NCBI GenBank assembly: GCA_902766125.1
Contig: CACXCG010000044.1
Coordinates: 1-49,583, forward strand
Direction of reading: 5' to 3'
From: an uncultured Spirochaetaceae bacterium
Lineage (GTDB): Bacteria; Spirochaetota; Spirochaetia; Treponematales; Treponemataceae
Length of the DNA: 49,583 nucleotides
Part shown: positions 16,734 to 26,620 of the stretch, one piece after another
Layout of the letters: the number at the start of each line of letters is the position of its first letter
How positions within the stretch are numbered: the first letter of the stretch is position 1
The notes under the pieces: model-generated
The model's input: only the letters and a program-made list of their open reading frames with translations
Told to the model about the DNA's origin: nothing
The model's database searches: none
Program-made: the position numbers and the translations under genes

Positions 16734-16909
16734 GCAAGATTTTGGAACAAAATCTTGCGACAGCAAAATTCTCGCCGCAGAGGAGTCGGCACTTGTACTC
16801 ATAACGGTAGCATGGATGCTGCCTCAATCTCTTATCAATACATCCTGCAAGAATTCCGCGATGCGGAATTCTTGCGAGTTAAAAATCGCAGGGACGCGAT
16901 TTTTAACTC
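16734..16909. repeat. Series of perfect stem-loops between two convergent genes
   Basis: Three perfect palindromes lie in 176 bp. First, 16734-16744 with 16748-16758 (11-bp stem, GCAAGATTTTG, 3-nt loop). Second, 16847-16859 with 16863-16875 (13-bp stem, GCAAGAATTCCGC, 3-nt loop). Third, 16876-16889 with 16896-16909 (14-bp stem, GAGTTAAAAATCGC, 6-nt loop), directly abutting the second. A weaker palindrome sits at 16806-16823. No stem carries a T-run. The last stem overlaps two bases of the stop codon of the giant gene. The modules look like short non-coding palindromic repeats. The rest of the gap holds no gene I can support. Confidence 0.8.
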
Positions 16910-19900
16910 AACGACATTGGGCCGTCTCTACATACGAAGTTGTACTGTTGACTGAAACAACGTAACCCATAACACCGTTGTTAGAGCCGTTACCGTAACA
17001 GATACCGCTTGAGGTTCCAGCGGTAGAACGTGCATAGCAGTTTGTACCACCCTGTGCACCGCTAAAGCCGGAAACATTACCATTGCTTACCGTATAGGTT
17101 GAATACGCAAGATTTCCGTCGCTCTTCCACAAGCTTACATTCATGTTACCTTCATTTACCGAAGACGGAGAAGGAACAACAGTACATTCCCAAACACCGG
17201 TGTAGCAGTCTAAGCCTGTTGTACCGTTTTTCTCTGTATCTTCCTCTGAACTATTATAGAATGTTTCAGGATCTGCAAGGTATGCATAGCGCGGTTTTTC
17301 CGGATATGCTGCCCAGTAACCGATGTACGGAATCTGCTGGCCGTTTTTCTTTGCAACGTCAATAGTAACATGTTGACCTGCATCCAGATAGCTGTCAACG
17401 CGGCTTACAATTTTGTCGGCAACAGTAAAGCCACCTGCACCGTCAGTCGGAATGTAAACATACACTAAGTCTGCGTTTGCAGTGTCATACGCTGCAATAT
17501 GCAGGTTACCGTCACTGTCTGCGACAATCTTACATTCTTCACCGGCATCAGTAACCAGTGGTGAAGCAGCCTGCCAACCACCTTTTAAAGTACCACTTTC
17601 TTTTACAAGGCCACGGGCATTTGAGTCTGTTGCTGATGCAAGCGGTGTTTTGGTATAGGTAAACTGCAGGTCTTTACCGTCGTACCACACCAGAGCAACC
17701 GTATTGTCACCCGTTACCGCAATAGCAACATACTTACTGGCATCACCAAGGGTTTTTGGTGTGTCTGTTGTGTTACGGCTTGAAGCAATAACCTGACATT
17801 CACCCTTTGTGGTGTCATAGTTCGTGTCTGAGTTATTAGCTCTGTGAATAAATGTACCTGGCTGTTCTCGTGAGGTCAGCGTAAAGGTACCAGCCTTAAA
17901 GCGGATTTCCTTGTTTATAAAGTCATAGTACGCAAGGTATACATCGGTCTTCTTTGTGCTGTTTTCTGTATATGCACGCGTTGCAATAGACTGGCTCTGG
18001 AAGCGGTTTTTAGCTACACTTCCACTCTGACCAATCGTATCAAGACCGACAACATTGTTGTCACTCTTATTTGAGCCCTGAGCATTTGTACCTACAACCC
18101 CCCACCTGTTGGTCATAAACGAGAAGTGGTCACGGCTTGAACTTGCATTAATATCACCGCCGACAGAAACTGCATAACCATAGCCATGCGTATCAAAGGC
18201 AAGTGAATTATACGACATGTAGTCATAGCTCATGCTCCACAGCTCGTATGAATTAGACAGATTGGGCATACTGAAGCGTATAGAACCGTTAGAGAAGGCA
18301 AAGCCGACAAGTCCGTTTGCGGGGTTTACCTGCATGCGCGCATCGCCTACCAGAGACTTTGCACGCCAGCCGGCAGCAGCCTTTGAGTTAAAGTCCCATA
18401 CGTCAAGCACAACATCATCGGTTAAGATATTGTTGTTTATGCCGTTTGGCTTACGGTTGTAGAAGTATGCATACTTTTCTACATCACCGCCTGCAGCAAT
18501 GTCATCTAAATCAACAGCATACGAACCGTGAGCGTCATTGTTGTTTTTGTTATTAGTAGAAACAACATCGTTTACGGTAAGCTCAAATTCACCGCTCTTT
18601 GCAGCGTTAGTAAGCGTAAAGGTTGTACCGGTACCGCTTAAGGCAACACCGCCGCTTGTTGCAGTTGCAGCATTCAGGTTGTAGCCGGTTACCGTAACCG
18701 TATCGTAGGCCATCTTCTGACCAGTCTGGTTATTAAAGCCTTCACGTGCAATGTATACCGGATAGTGTCCCAGTGCAGTGCGTGCATATTCTTCGCCGGA
18801 ATCAGAAAGGCCTGTAGTAACGCCGGTAATATAGGGCACAATGTCTACGCGGACATTCTTTGATGCAGACTTAACAGAGTCATTTGCAGTTACCGTAAAG
18901 GTCTGGTCTGTTTCTGCATACAGACGTGTACCTGCCTTGTTCTTTACAAAACTGGTATCAACATCAAGTTCCCAGTCAACAGTATGTCCTGACTGAGTCA
19001 TGCTGTTGCTCAAGATGCGGAAGCGCCATCCGGCAGTGCTTAAGTTGTTTACTTCGTACGTAGACCAGTCACCGGTTTTAACACCGCTTACCGTGGGGTT
19101 GTAAGTTGCAAGAACAGTGCTTGTGTTTACACCGCCACCCAGGTCTATACCGGTTGCTGCATTTCCTGAACCCTTACCCATCTGCAAAGACAGTGTGTTA
19201 AGGCGTTTTTCATCGCTTACCGTACCCTGAATACGGATAATACCAGATACTTTTGCATCGCCGTCATTCTGTCCGGTTGTTGCACCGGCTGCTGCCTGCC
19301 ATTCAGAAGACAGTTCTATGTGGCCCAAAAGATTACCATGTGCGTCTTTGTACACACTGTTACTGGTATCTTTAAGACTGTTTACTGGAACAGTCAGCGC
19401 TTCTTTTGCCATATTCCAGTAGAACGGTGTAAGCGTTGGTTCCGGAGCAATATCATCGGTAACGTCAATAATTACCGGGAAGCGCAGCAGAGCCCACTGG
19501 CTGTCTATTCCCTGAGTTGTTTCTTCAGTTGCATCCCAGAAGGTAATGGCAAAGTATTTTCTGTAAATAAGTGGAGTTGAGGGATTTTCGCTGTCGTATC
19601 TGCGTCCTTCCCATCCGCTTAAAACAGAATTATCTATTACTAAGCCACCGAACGAAGAGATGTGATTTGTAATATTCTGCGTTCCTGTAGAAGAAACCAG
19701 TGAAGTAAGAGCTGTCTTTGCTGTTAACAAACCGGGCTTTTTAGCGGCATTATTCTTGTTTGTTACGTCATTTGTTGATGTTGCAGCCAAATCTTCAGAA
19801 GCAACAACTTTATACGTAGCATACAAAGAAGTATTACCACCGGTAAATTCAGGAAGAAGCATTAAACCGTCTTTTACGATGAAGGTATTTGCATCTTCTA

Positions 19901-22900
19901 TAGTAATATCGTACTTACCCTTACCATCCTGACTGATGGTAGAATAGAATCTGAATTCGCCAAAGTCCGTTCCGGTTGCAGTATCGTTCTTACCGCCTTC
20001 GTATACCAGAGCAGTGTCTGCAGCAAAATCATATTTTGCATTTCCGTTAAGATCGGTACCTAACAGAAGTTTTGCAATGCGCGGACGGTTATTCTGAATA
20101 CTAGTCGGCATGTAGCGGTGGCTTGTATTACCTGCAGCATCAATTGCAACAACGTGCAGATCAATAGGACCGTCAGGAATGTTTGAAGATACAACGCGGG
20201 CATTCCAGCTGTATTCACTTCCTGCTGCATCCACAAATTCTGCCATGCCGTCGCCGTCATCGTTGTCAACACCGGTAGAAGTTAACGTTTCTTCCATACG
20301 GTTATCAACAATCTGAGCGTAAACTAATTCTGCAGTCTTAAAGCTCTTTGCTACCGACGGAGTGAAGGTTACGGTACCTGCAGAACGATCAACTGCAGAA
20401 ATAAGACGATATACACCGCCCAGTTTAATAAGTCCGCCAACGCGTACCTGCTGATTATTCTTAATTGCAGCATGCGTAAGCGTAGATTCGCTTGCACGGG
20501 TTGCACCGCTTATTGCGCGAACCACAAGACCGTCTTCATTTTCTTTAACGTTTGTGCCATCTATGTCTGCACGGTTTGCATTGTTGTTTCCCGGAGCAAA
20601 CATTGCACTGTACACACGCTTATTGTTGTCATCGGAATCCATACGTTCAAAATAGAAGGCAACATATGAAAGTCCACTGCCTGCTTCTACAACAGCATCG
20701 CCCAGTCTGAAGCTGCCGTTACTGTCCTGAACAGGATGCTGAGTGTTGATTTCTACATCAAGCAGATCTCCGCCTTTTATACGCAGAGAGTCAATGCCTG
20801 ATTCATAGAACAGTTTTGGTGCAGTTCTATCCACAAGAATAAGAATAGTTTCTTCTGAACGTGTATTGTTATCATCAACAACCGTCAGCGTTGCATTAAC
20901 CTGACCGTCAGCACTTGCATCGACTTCTTCTGAAATTGAATAAGAAGCGGTGTTGTTTGTGTGTTCCGTTTCGTCAAGCGCAATCTGATTTACACCCTGA
21001 TCCGGATCTTCGTTCTTAAACTGAACAAGCGAAACTTTGTTGTTATCTGTAACAGTTCCTTCCAGTTTCCAGGTTTCTCCGGTTGCAGTTCCGTTTATGT
21101 AAATACCGTTGTAGTATTCACGCTCTTCTATAGCGTTACCTGCACTGTTGTACTTAACCAGTTTAAGCGTTCCAATCTGAGGTGTATTCTTGTCAACATT
21201 AACTTTAACTTCGTTCCAGCCGCGGGTCTGCGGTACATCATCGTAAGCACAGGCACGGATTCCCAGTTTCTTCGTACTGCCCAGTGAATCTGCGGTTGTA
21301 TCGGGAATCTTTATAGGAAGCTTCCAGGTGTTAGTACCGTCTGCAAGCAGGTACCAGTCAGAAGATGTTCCTCTAATCGGAGTGGTATCGTCTGTTGTAC
21401 CCCAGCCGTTTGCAGTCTTCCAGTCTGTTCCGTTTATGATGTTATAGTCGGTTGCGTTGTACTTTCCGTCGCCATTAACATCAAGCTGAACACGTACCGT
21501 TCTGACACTGACATCATCACGTGCAGAACCGGTTATGGTAAGAGAACCGCCTACCGTACCGTCAGTCTTAGGAGTCATAATGGTTGCAACAGGTTTTCCT
21601 GCTTCACCATCGACATTGATGTATTTGTCTTTAACAATGGTACCGTTACCTACTTCATCTTCTACATAGAACCAGACGGGAACGCGCCACAGACCTTCTC
21701 CGGCATTCGTTGAGTAGGTAGCATTTGCATACGTAAGAATGTTTGCTGGTGCATTCGGTGTTGTTTCGTTGTATTCAATGCTCAGGTTTGTTCCTGCATT
21801 TACCGTCCATCCTGCAGAATCTTTTGTCAAAGAAGAAGCAGCAGATACCTGAGGAATAATATATTTAACAACTGCGACTCCTGTACCGCCTGCGTTATCG
21901 CGTACTGAACCACGGATTGTTACGCGTGAAGAAATCCATACGCTGGTTGCCGGAGATGACAGGTTAACCGTCGGCGCTTCGTTATCAATAATGATTGTTT
22001 TGGGTTCTGAAATTGCAGTACCTGCAGCATCGGTTACCGTTACCGCAAGTTCCTGGCTCTTACTGCTGTAGCCGGTTCTTACATCAATAGGTCCGATCAC
22101 ATAAGTGTACACAGAGTTTTCAGAAGAAACATGAATCTGAGAAGCAGCAAGCGTAACTGCATTTCCGTCAATAGAAACTGCAACCGGTGTTGTTTCATGC
22201 ATACCGGTAATTTCTTCAACCTGCAGTTTGATATACAGTTTACCTTTTGAACCACCGAAGGCAACTTTATCTTCATTGCGCCACTGATCATCGCCGTCTG
22301 CAGAAGGACTGTATGCAGAAGCAGCAGTTGTTGTTGCATTCCATGCACGAGACAGTTTGAATTCGGTAATATTCGGAGGTGTAGTATCAATTCTGAATGT
22401 TACGCCTGCGGTATTGTCCTTCTTTGCACTGTCATTTGAACAATGAACATACGGACGATTAAGCGATTTTGCAGCAAGAGTTTTAAAGATACCGTCTGCT
22501 GCATCAATACAGTAGAAGTACCAGGTCTTCTGTCCGTCGCCAGTGTCATCAGTTATGGTGAACGTACCGTTTTCTATAACAACCGGTGTCCATCCGTTGT
22601 CTGCACTCGTAGTTGGAACGGTTGTAATGCTTGCATTCGTTGTATACCACAGTCCCTTTACGCTTCCGTCATCATCAGAAATACTTCCGTAGACAACATT
22701 GTTCTTAAGAAGCGAACGTCCGTCTGATGTAACATTTGAAAGTGTTATAACCGGTCTGTCTGCATCAGGATCGATAACATACGCATACTTTTTAATAGTA
22801 GCATTACCTGCAGAGTCAACCGCATGTACTTTAAACCAGATGGGTTTTGTACCGCTTGTGTAAGTTTGACCACCAAGCAGTTTGAGCACACCGTCTTCTT

Positions 22901-25900
22901 CATACGTTAACTGAACATCATCAAAATGCCAGCTGTATGCATCAGAACCTATAATATGATCTACTTCAACATCGTTTGCGGTAATTGAAGGAGCGGCTGT
23001 ACCCGGATTAGTGTATGTATAATACAGGCCAACTGCATCCAGTGCAGTATCTTTTGCAGTACCGGAGAACGTTACCTTTCCGTTAAGATGAGTATTTTCT
23101 TCAGGAAGAGTAAGTTCCAGTTCCGGATGATCCGTATCAAGCGTAACCGTAAACAGTGTCTGTGTCAGTTCGTTACCGGAAACATCCTGGGAAGTCAGCT
23201 TAACGGCTCCCGACAAATTTCCCTTAGTAATTGTTGCTTTATAGGCAGTGATAGAAGCCTTGTCTGCAATATTTGCGTATGTCTTCCAGTTTGCATGTTC
23301 AAACCAATAATCAGGAGCATCCTGATCGTTTGGATCGGGATTATAGGTATCTGTTGTATACAGAACAGCAGCACTTAATGCAGAAGTTCCAATCTTAAGA
23401 CCGTTCTTGAAATCAGCGACACCACTTTCTGAATCGGTAATAAGACCAAACAGAACAAGGTCTTTTTTTCCGTTGGTACGGATAATACCTTTTGCAGAGA
23501 AGTGTGAAACTGAATCATACGTGTAGCGCTCAGCTGTAATTTCCGGAGTATCCAGGTCTGCGTGCACATCGTACTGAGCAATAGCACTCTTGTTTCCTGC
23601 CTCGTCAGTTACCTGAATAAACACGCGGTTTAATCCGGACTGGAACGAAGAAGGTGTTACTGAAACAGCAATGCTGTTTGCTTTTGTTCCCGGCTGAGCT
23701 ATCTGTTCTGCATCTGCATCAGTAGTAAGATCAGTCGGAGCAGCCTCTTCTGAGCCATGAAGTATCTTCAGATACAGGGCATCAAGTCCAGAGGTTGTTT
23801 CTGTATATGCACTTGAGACAGCAAGTGTTTCTTTGTTATACCATTTTGTTGCACTGAATGCACTGCCGTCTACCGTAACAGTTCCAGTTACCGAAGGTGC
23901 AGTACCGTCAACAATAGTCTGGAATAGAAGTGTTTCACTGCTGCGTCCCACGGTATCAGTTGCAACTGCGCTGAATTCCCACTGACCATCTGCAGTTCCA
24001 TCACGCTTTAACGTAATGGTTGCGGTCTGTGTTGATTCCTTAGTAACGTTAAAGGCATCGACACTGTTCATGTTTGCAGCGCGGGCATTTACCGGACTAT
24101 ATGTAACAGTATAGCCGCTGTTTCCGGTGGTAACTGTCTGTCCGTTTTTCTTTGCAACAACCGTAAGATTCTGTATACGGTTACTGTCATGTGCAGTTAC
24201 CGTCAGCGTAAGGTCGTCTTCACTGCGGCTGTAATACTGATTAACAGTTCCAACCGTTACTGTCGGAGCACCAAAGTCAAACGTCAGACTATTATACGAT
24301 TTAACTTCGCTTAAGTTACCGACATTATCAACTGCAACAATTGCAAGTTTCCAGCCGCTGCCTTCGCGGACCGGTGAAGAGTTATTTATACCGATTCTGT
24401 CAGTTGCATCCGGCGGAGCATCATTTTCATCAACTTTAATCCATGAAGACTGCAGGGTTGCAAGCGTAAGATTTGAGGTATTAATTGTTTCAGAAGCAGA
24501 AACTGTCTTAAAGTACAGTGCATTTGTTCCTGAACCGTCAGTATCACTCCAGAACCCGCGGATAGAATACTGATTAACGGTTGTAGCAGGAACCGTTATT
24601 CCACCGGGAAGTTCTGTAACAGAAACGCGTGACCAGTTGGCATCTCCTTCGCGGATATTGTTCTGTGCAGTGGGCGAAAGGTTATTTGAAACCGTTATGA
24701 CAGGTCCCTTACCATCTGCGTACAGCAGCCAGTCAGTGGTTGAACCGGTACCGTTAGTTGCATACACCGCAAGAATGACCGTATAGTTATCTGCAGTTCC
24801 AACAGCAGAAAGATCTATGTCATCAAGCGGAATTTCTACGCTGTATTCAGAAACACTGTTCGCGGTTATGTAGGTATACTGTCCCGAAGCATTTCTTCTG
24901 TCTGTTACAGAGGGAAGGTCGCGTTTTACTGCTCTACCGGCAGCAACTGCAGCATCTGCAGCAGCACGGTCTATGTAGTGACCGGTGTAGACAGTAGGAG
25001 TAAAGCGAAGCGGTGATTCCATTGTGCCAAAGCGATGTTCCTGAGAGTTATCAACAACGGTAAGGCGAAGTTTTACGTCTCCGGTAGATGCAAAGGCTGC
25101 GGGAGTATAATACTTTCCGTCATAAAAGGTTGAATCATTACAGATAACCTGCGGAGCACCACCGTGCAGAGAAACAATAAATCCGTAACCAATATCCATT
25201 TTTGGTGCAAGCGGATTACCGTCTTCATCCTGACCGGATACAATAATGTTAAAGCACTGATCACCACTTAAGTTTGCAGGAAGCTTAAAGGTCCAGGTAC
25301 TGTTATCCAGTGTTCCTGTAAGAGACTTTAAGTACTGCTTACTGTTGTTGACCATGCGATAGATTGAATTGTACTGAGTAGAACCAACGGCAGCACCTTC
25401 TGTTGTCCAGGTATCACCGTCGGGAATTACGTTTCCGTTTCTGTCACATTCAACCAGCGTAATATCGACAGTTGAAGGATCAATCAGTTTATTATCAAGT
25501 CCTTTTTCAAAAGAAAGGGTTATAGTTCCACCGCTTTCAACTGCTTTGAAAACAGTATCTCCTTCTCCGTCTTTTGCAAGACCTGCAAGTTCATATTTAG
25601 GAGAGCTGTCGGGACATACAGTAAATACAATGTGTGCACCCGAAGCAGATGACATATAAGTTGATGAATCGACACCTTCATAAGTTCCATTCAGAATAGA
25701 AAGAACTTTCTGCTGATTGTTTTCATCGAACGCCGTGTCATTATAAGTTCCGTTCAGAATTTTCTTGTAGTTTGCAGCAACAAGGTTCTTTATGGGAACT
25801 GCAGTTTCGTTTGTGACAACTCTGTTAAGTGCAGACTTAATGTAGGTAGTTGTATTTTTATTACCTGCAACATCTGCTGCGGTTACCACCATGGTAAAAT

Positions 25901-26609
25901 ACTGAGTAGAGCTTCCGCTTGCGTCGTACAGCGCTTCGTAGTTAGCGCTCAGCTGTGTATCTGTTGAATTCTGCTGTGCAACAACAAGGTTAAGTCCACC
26001 CTGTACATCAAATCCTGTGAAGGTAGGATACGGCAGAGTAACTTCCTGCTCCGTTCCATCAGACATAAGACGGAATACACGGACAGAAAGAGATGCAACA
26101 TCGTTATCATCAAGAATTTCACCGCTTATGGTAACGGTCTTACCAAAACCACCGGAACCAATATCTGTCTGAGTAAATGAGTTTGGTTTTGACAGAAGAA
26201 CAATCGGCGGCGTATTGTCGATTGTAAATTCGCGGGTTGCAACTGCATGGCGTTCTGCACCGTCAACTGCGGTCGCTACAATAGAATAACTGCCGTCTGT
26301 AAAGTTACCCAGCGGGGCAGTATATGACCATGAAGTTTTTGATAGACTGATATTTGCGTTTCCTAAAGAAACAGACTGTCCCTGCGGATTCCGGAGCGAC
26401 AGTTCTACGCGACGGACACCTGCGTCATCGTTACAGGTTCCGGTTACGGTTACCGTACCGCCCTTTACTGAAGAGATTTCCGGGTTAACAATGGCAACGA
26501 CAGGGGTATCAGTATCAACCTGAGAACCCAGACCAAATTCGCATGAGGTTGCAAAAAATGCGGTTACTGTAAGCGCACAAACTGCTGCAAAAATACGTGT
26601 TCTTTTCAT
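16908..26609 (-). CDS. Giant Ig-like repeat lipoprotein, 3233 residues (third gene of the giant operon)
   Basis: A probable lipoprotein: MKRTRIFAAVCALTVTAFF then ATSC, with C23 as the lipidated residue and the mature end CEFGLGSQVDTDTP. Residues about 30-2700 are a long series of bacterial Ig-like domains, recognisable by linkers of the DNTPP, DNEAP and DRTAP type and by repeated VTVTGT and ATDAAGN-like strands. DPDADRPV near residue 1280 matches a linker in the other two giants. A DVNGDGKYNATDY loop near 1705 and TDLNGNAKYDF near 2180 resemble calcium loops. Residues about 2780-3233 contain at least four repeats of the form VYLAYYD...IRFKAG and LHIAAYD...LVYVYI, suggesting a beta-propeller. 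AGGAGG precedes the ATG by 6 nt and the gene starts 11 nt after its paralogue's stop. Likely surface adhesin or binding protein; no ligand can be inferred. Confidence 0.85.
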   Translation of the reverse strand: MKRTRIFAAVCALTVTAFFATSCEFGLGSQVDTDTPVVAIVNPEISSVKGGTVTVTGTCNDDAGVRRVELSLRNPQGQSVSLGNANISLSKTSWSYTAPLGNFTDGSYSIVATAVDGAERHAVATREFTIDNTPPIVLLSKPNSFTQTDIGSGGFGKTVTISGEILDDNDVASLSVRVFRLMSDGTEQEVTLPYPTFTGFDVQGGLNLVVAQQNSTDTQLSANYEALYDASGSSTQYFTMVVTAADVAGNKNTTTYIKSALNRVVTNETAVPIKNLVAANYKKILNGTYNDTAFDENNQQKVLSILNGTYEGVDSSTYMSSASGAHIVFTVCPDSSPKYELAGLAKDGEGDTVFKAVESGGTITLSFEKGLDNKLIDPSTVDITLVECDRNGNVIPDGDTWTTEGAAVGSTQYNSIYRMVNNSKQYLKSLTGTLDNSTWTFKLPANLSGDQCFNIIVSGQDEDGNPLAPKMDIGYGFIVSLHGGAPQVICNDSTFYDGKYYTPAAFASTGDVKLRLTVVDNSQEHRFGTMESPLRFTPTVYTGHYIDRAAADAAVAAGRAVKRDLPSVTDRRNASGQYTYITANSVSEYSVEIPLDDIDLSAVGTADNYTVILAVYATNGTGSTTDWLLYADGKGPVITVSNNLSPTAQNNIREGDANWSRVSVTELPGGITVPATTVNQYSIRGFWSDTDGSGTNALYFKTVSASETINTSNLTLATLQSSWIKVDENDAPPDATDRIGINNSSPVREGSGWKLAIVAVDNVGNLSEVKSYNSLTFDFGAPTVTVGTVNQYYSRSEDDLTLTVTAHDSNRIQNLTVVAKKNGQTVTTGNSGYTVTYSPVNARAANMNSVDAFNVTKESTQTATITLKRDGTADGQWEFSAVATDTVGRSSETLLFQTIVDGTAPSVTGTVTVDGSAFSATKWYNKETLAVSSAYTETTSGLDALYLKILHGSEEAAPTDLTTDADAEQIAQPGTKANSIAVSVTPSSFQSGLNRVFIQVTDEAGNKSAIAQYDVHADLDTPEITAERYTYDSVSHFSAKGIIRTNGKKDLVLFGLITDSESGVADFKNGLKIGTSALSAAVLYTTDTYNPDPNDQDAPDYWFEHANWKTYANIADKASITAYKATITKGNLSGAVKLTSQDVSGNELTQTLFTVTLDTDHPELELTLPEENTHLNGKVTFSGTAKDTALDAVGLYYTYTNPGTAAPSITANDVEVDHIIGSDAYSWHFDDVQLTYEEDGVLKLLGGQTYTSGTKPIWFKVHAVDSAGNATIKKYAYVIDPDADRPVITLSNVTSDGRSLLKNNVVYGSISDDDGSVKGLWYTTNASITTVPTTSADNGWTPVVIENGTFTITDDTGDGQKTWYFYCIDAADGIFKTLAAKSLNRPYVHCSNDSAKKDNTAGVTFRIDTTPPNITEFKLSRAWNATTTAASAYSPSADGDDQWRNEDKVAFGGSKGKLYIKLQVEEITGMHETTPVAVSIDGNAVTLAASQIHVSSENSVYTYVIGPIDVRTGYSSKSQELAVTVTDAAGTAISEPKTIIIDNEAPTVNLSSPATSVWISSRVTIRGSVRDNAGGTGVAVVKYIIPQVSAASSLTKDSAGWTVNAGTNLSIEYNETTPNAPANILTYANATYSTNAGEGLWRVPVWFYVEDEVGNGTIVKDKYINVDGEAGKPVATIMTPKTDGTVGGSLTITGSARDDVSVRTVRVQLDVNGDGKYNATDYNIINGTDWKTANGWGTTDDTTPIRGTSSDWYLLADGTNTWKLPIKIPDTTADSLGSTKKLGIRACAYDDVPQTRGWNEVKVNVDKNTPQIGTLKLVKYNSAGNAIEEREYYNGIYINGTATGETWKLEGTVTDNNKVSLVQFKNEDPDQGVNQIALDETEHTNNTASYSISEEVDASADGQVNATLTVVDDNNTRSEETILILVDRTAPKLFYESGIDSLRIKGGDLLDVEINTQHPVQDSNGSFRLGDAVVEAGSGLSYVAFYFERMDSDDNNKRVYSAMFAPGNNNANRADIDGTNVKENEDGLVVRAISGATRASESTLTHAAIKNNQQVRVGGLIKLGGVYRLISAVDRSAGTVTFTPSVAKSFKTAELVYAQIVDNRMEETLTSTGVDNDDGDGMAEFVDAAGSEYSWNARVVSSNIPDGPIDLHVVAIDAAGNTSHRYMPTSIQNNRPRIAKLLLGTDLNGNAKYDFAADTALVYEGGKNDTATGTDFGEFRFYSTISQDGKGKYDITIEDANTFIVKDGLMLLPEFTGGNTSLYATYKVVASEDLAATSTNDVTNKNNAAKKPGLLTAKTALTSLVSSTGTQNITNHISSFGGLVIDNSVLSGWEGRRYDSENPSTPLIYRKYFAITFWDATEETTQGIDSQWALLRFPVIIDVTDDIAPEPTLTPFYWNMAKEALTVPVNSLKDTSNSVYKDAHGNLLGHIELSSEWQAAAGATTGQNDGDAKVSGIIRIQGTVSDEKRLNTLSLQMGKGSGNAATGIDLGGGVNTSTVLATYNPTVSGVKTGDWSTYEVNNLSTAGWRFRILSNSMTQSGHTVDWELDVDTSFVKNKAGTRLYAETDQTFTVTANDSVKSASKNVRVDIVPYITGVTTGLSDSGEEYARTALGHYPVYIAREGFNNQTGQKMAYDTVTVTGYNLNAATATSGGVALSGTGTTFTLTNAAKSGEFELTVNDVVSTNNKNNNDAHGSYAVDLDDIAAGGDVEKYAYFYNRKPNGINNNILTDDVVLDVWDFNSKAAAGWRAKSLVGDARMQVNPANGLVGFAFSNGSIRFSMPNLSNSYELWSMSYDYMSYNSLAFDTHGYGYAVSVGGDINASSSRDHFSFMTNRWGVVGTNAQGSNKSDNNVVGLDTIGQSGSVAKNRFQSQSIATRAYTENSTKKTDVYLAYYDFINKEIRFKAGTFTLTSREQPGTFIHRANNSDTNYDTTKGECQVIASSRNTTDTPKTLGDASKYVAIAVTGDNTVALVWYDGKDLQFTYTKTPLASATDSNARGLVKESGTLKGGWQAASPLVTDAGEECKIVADSDGNLHIAAYDTANADLVYVYIPTDGAGGFTVADKIVSRVDSYLDAGQHVTIDVAKKNGQQIPYIGYWAAYPEKPRYAYLADPETFYNSSEEDTEKNGTTGLDCYTGVWECTVVPSPSSVNEGNMNVSLWKSDGNLAYSTYTVSNGNVSGFSGAQGGTNCYARSTAGTSSGICYGNGSNNGVMGYVVSVNSTTSYVETAQCR

Positions 26610-26620
26610 GCTGCCACCTC

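Noticed and set aside
815..16799. ACTTGTACT shared by the two stem-loop clusters (815-823 and 16791-16799)
   Set aside because: In the first cluster it is part of the duplicated coding sequence, so the 9-bp match is probably chance.
16608..16802. Minus-strand 64-codon frame downstream of the giant operon
   Set aside because: It runs through the stem-loop region and the EAL gene antisense, has no Shine-Dalgarno site or promoter and no protein-like pattern.
20025..21490. Dockerin domains in the giant lipoproteins
   Set aside because: A dockerin needs two closely spaced calcium loops with helices; here single loops are several hundred residues apart inside Ig-like sequence.
14763..26609. A LapD/LapA-type pair (degenerate GGDEF-EAL receptor with a giant adhesin)
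   Set aside because: The EAL domain keeps its catalytic residues, there is no HAMP or periplasmic output domain, and no LapG-like protease or retention module is seen. Only the adjacency remains.
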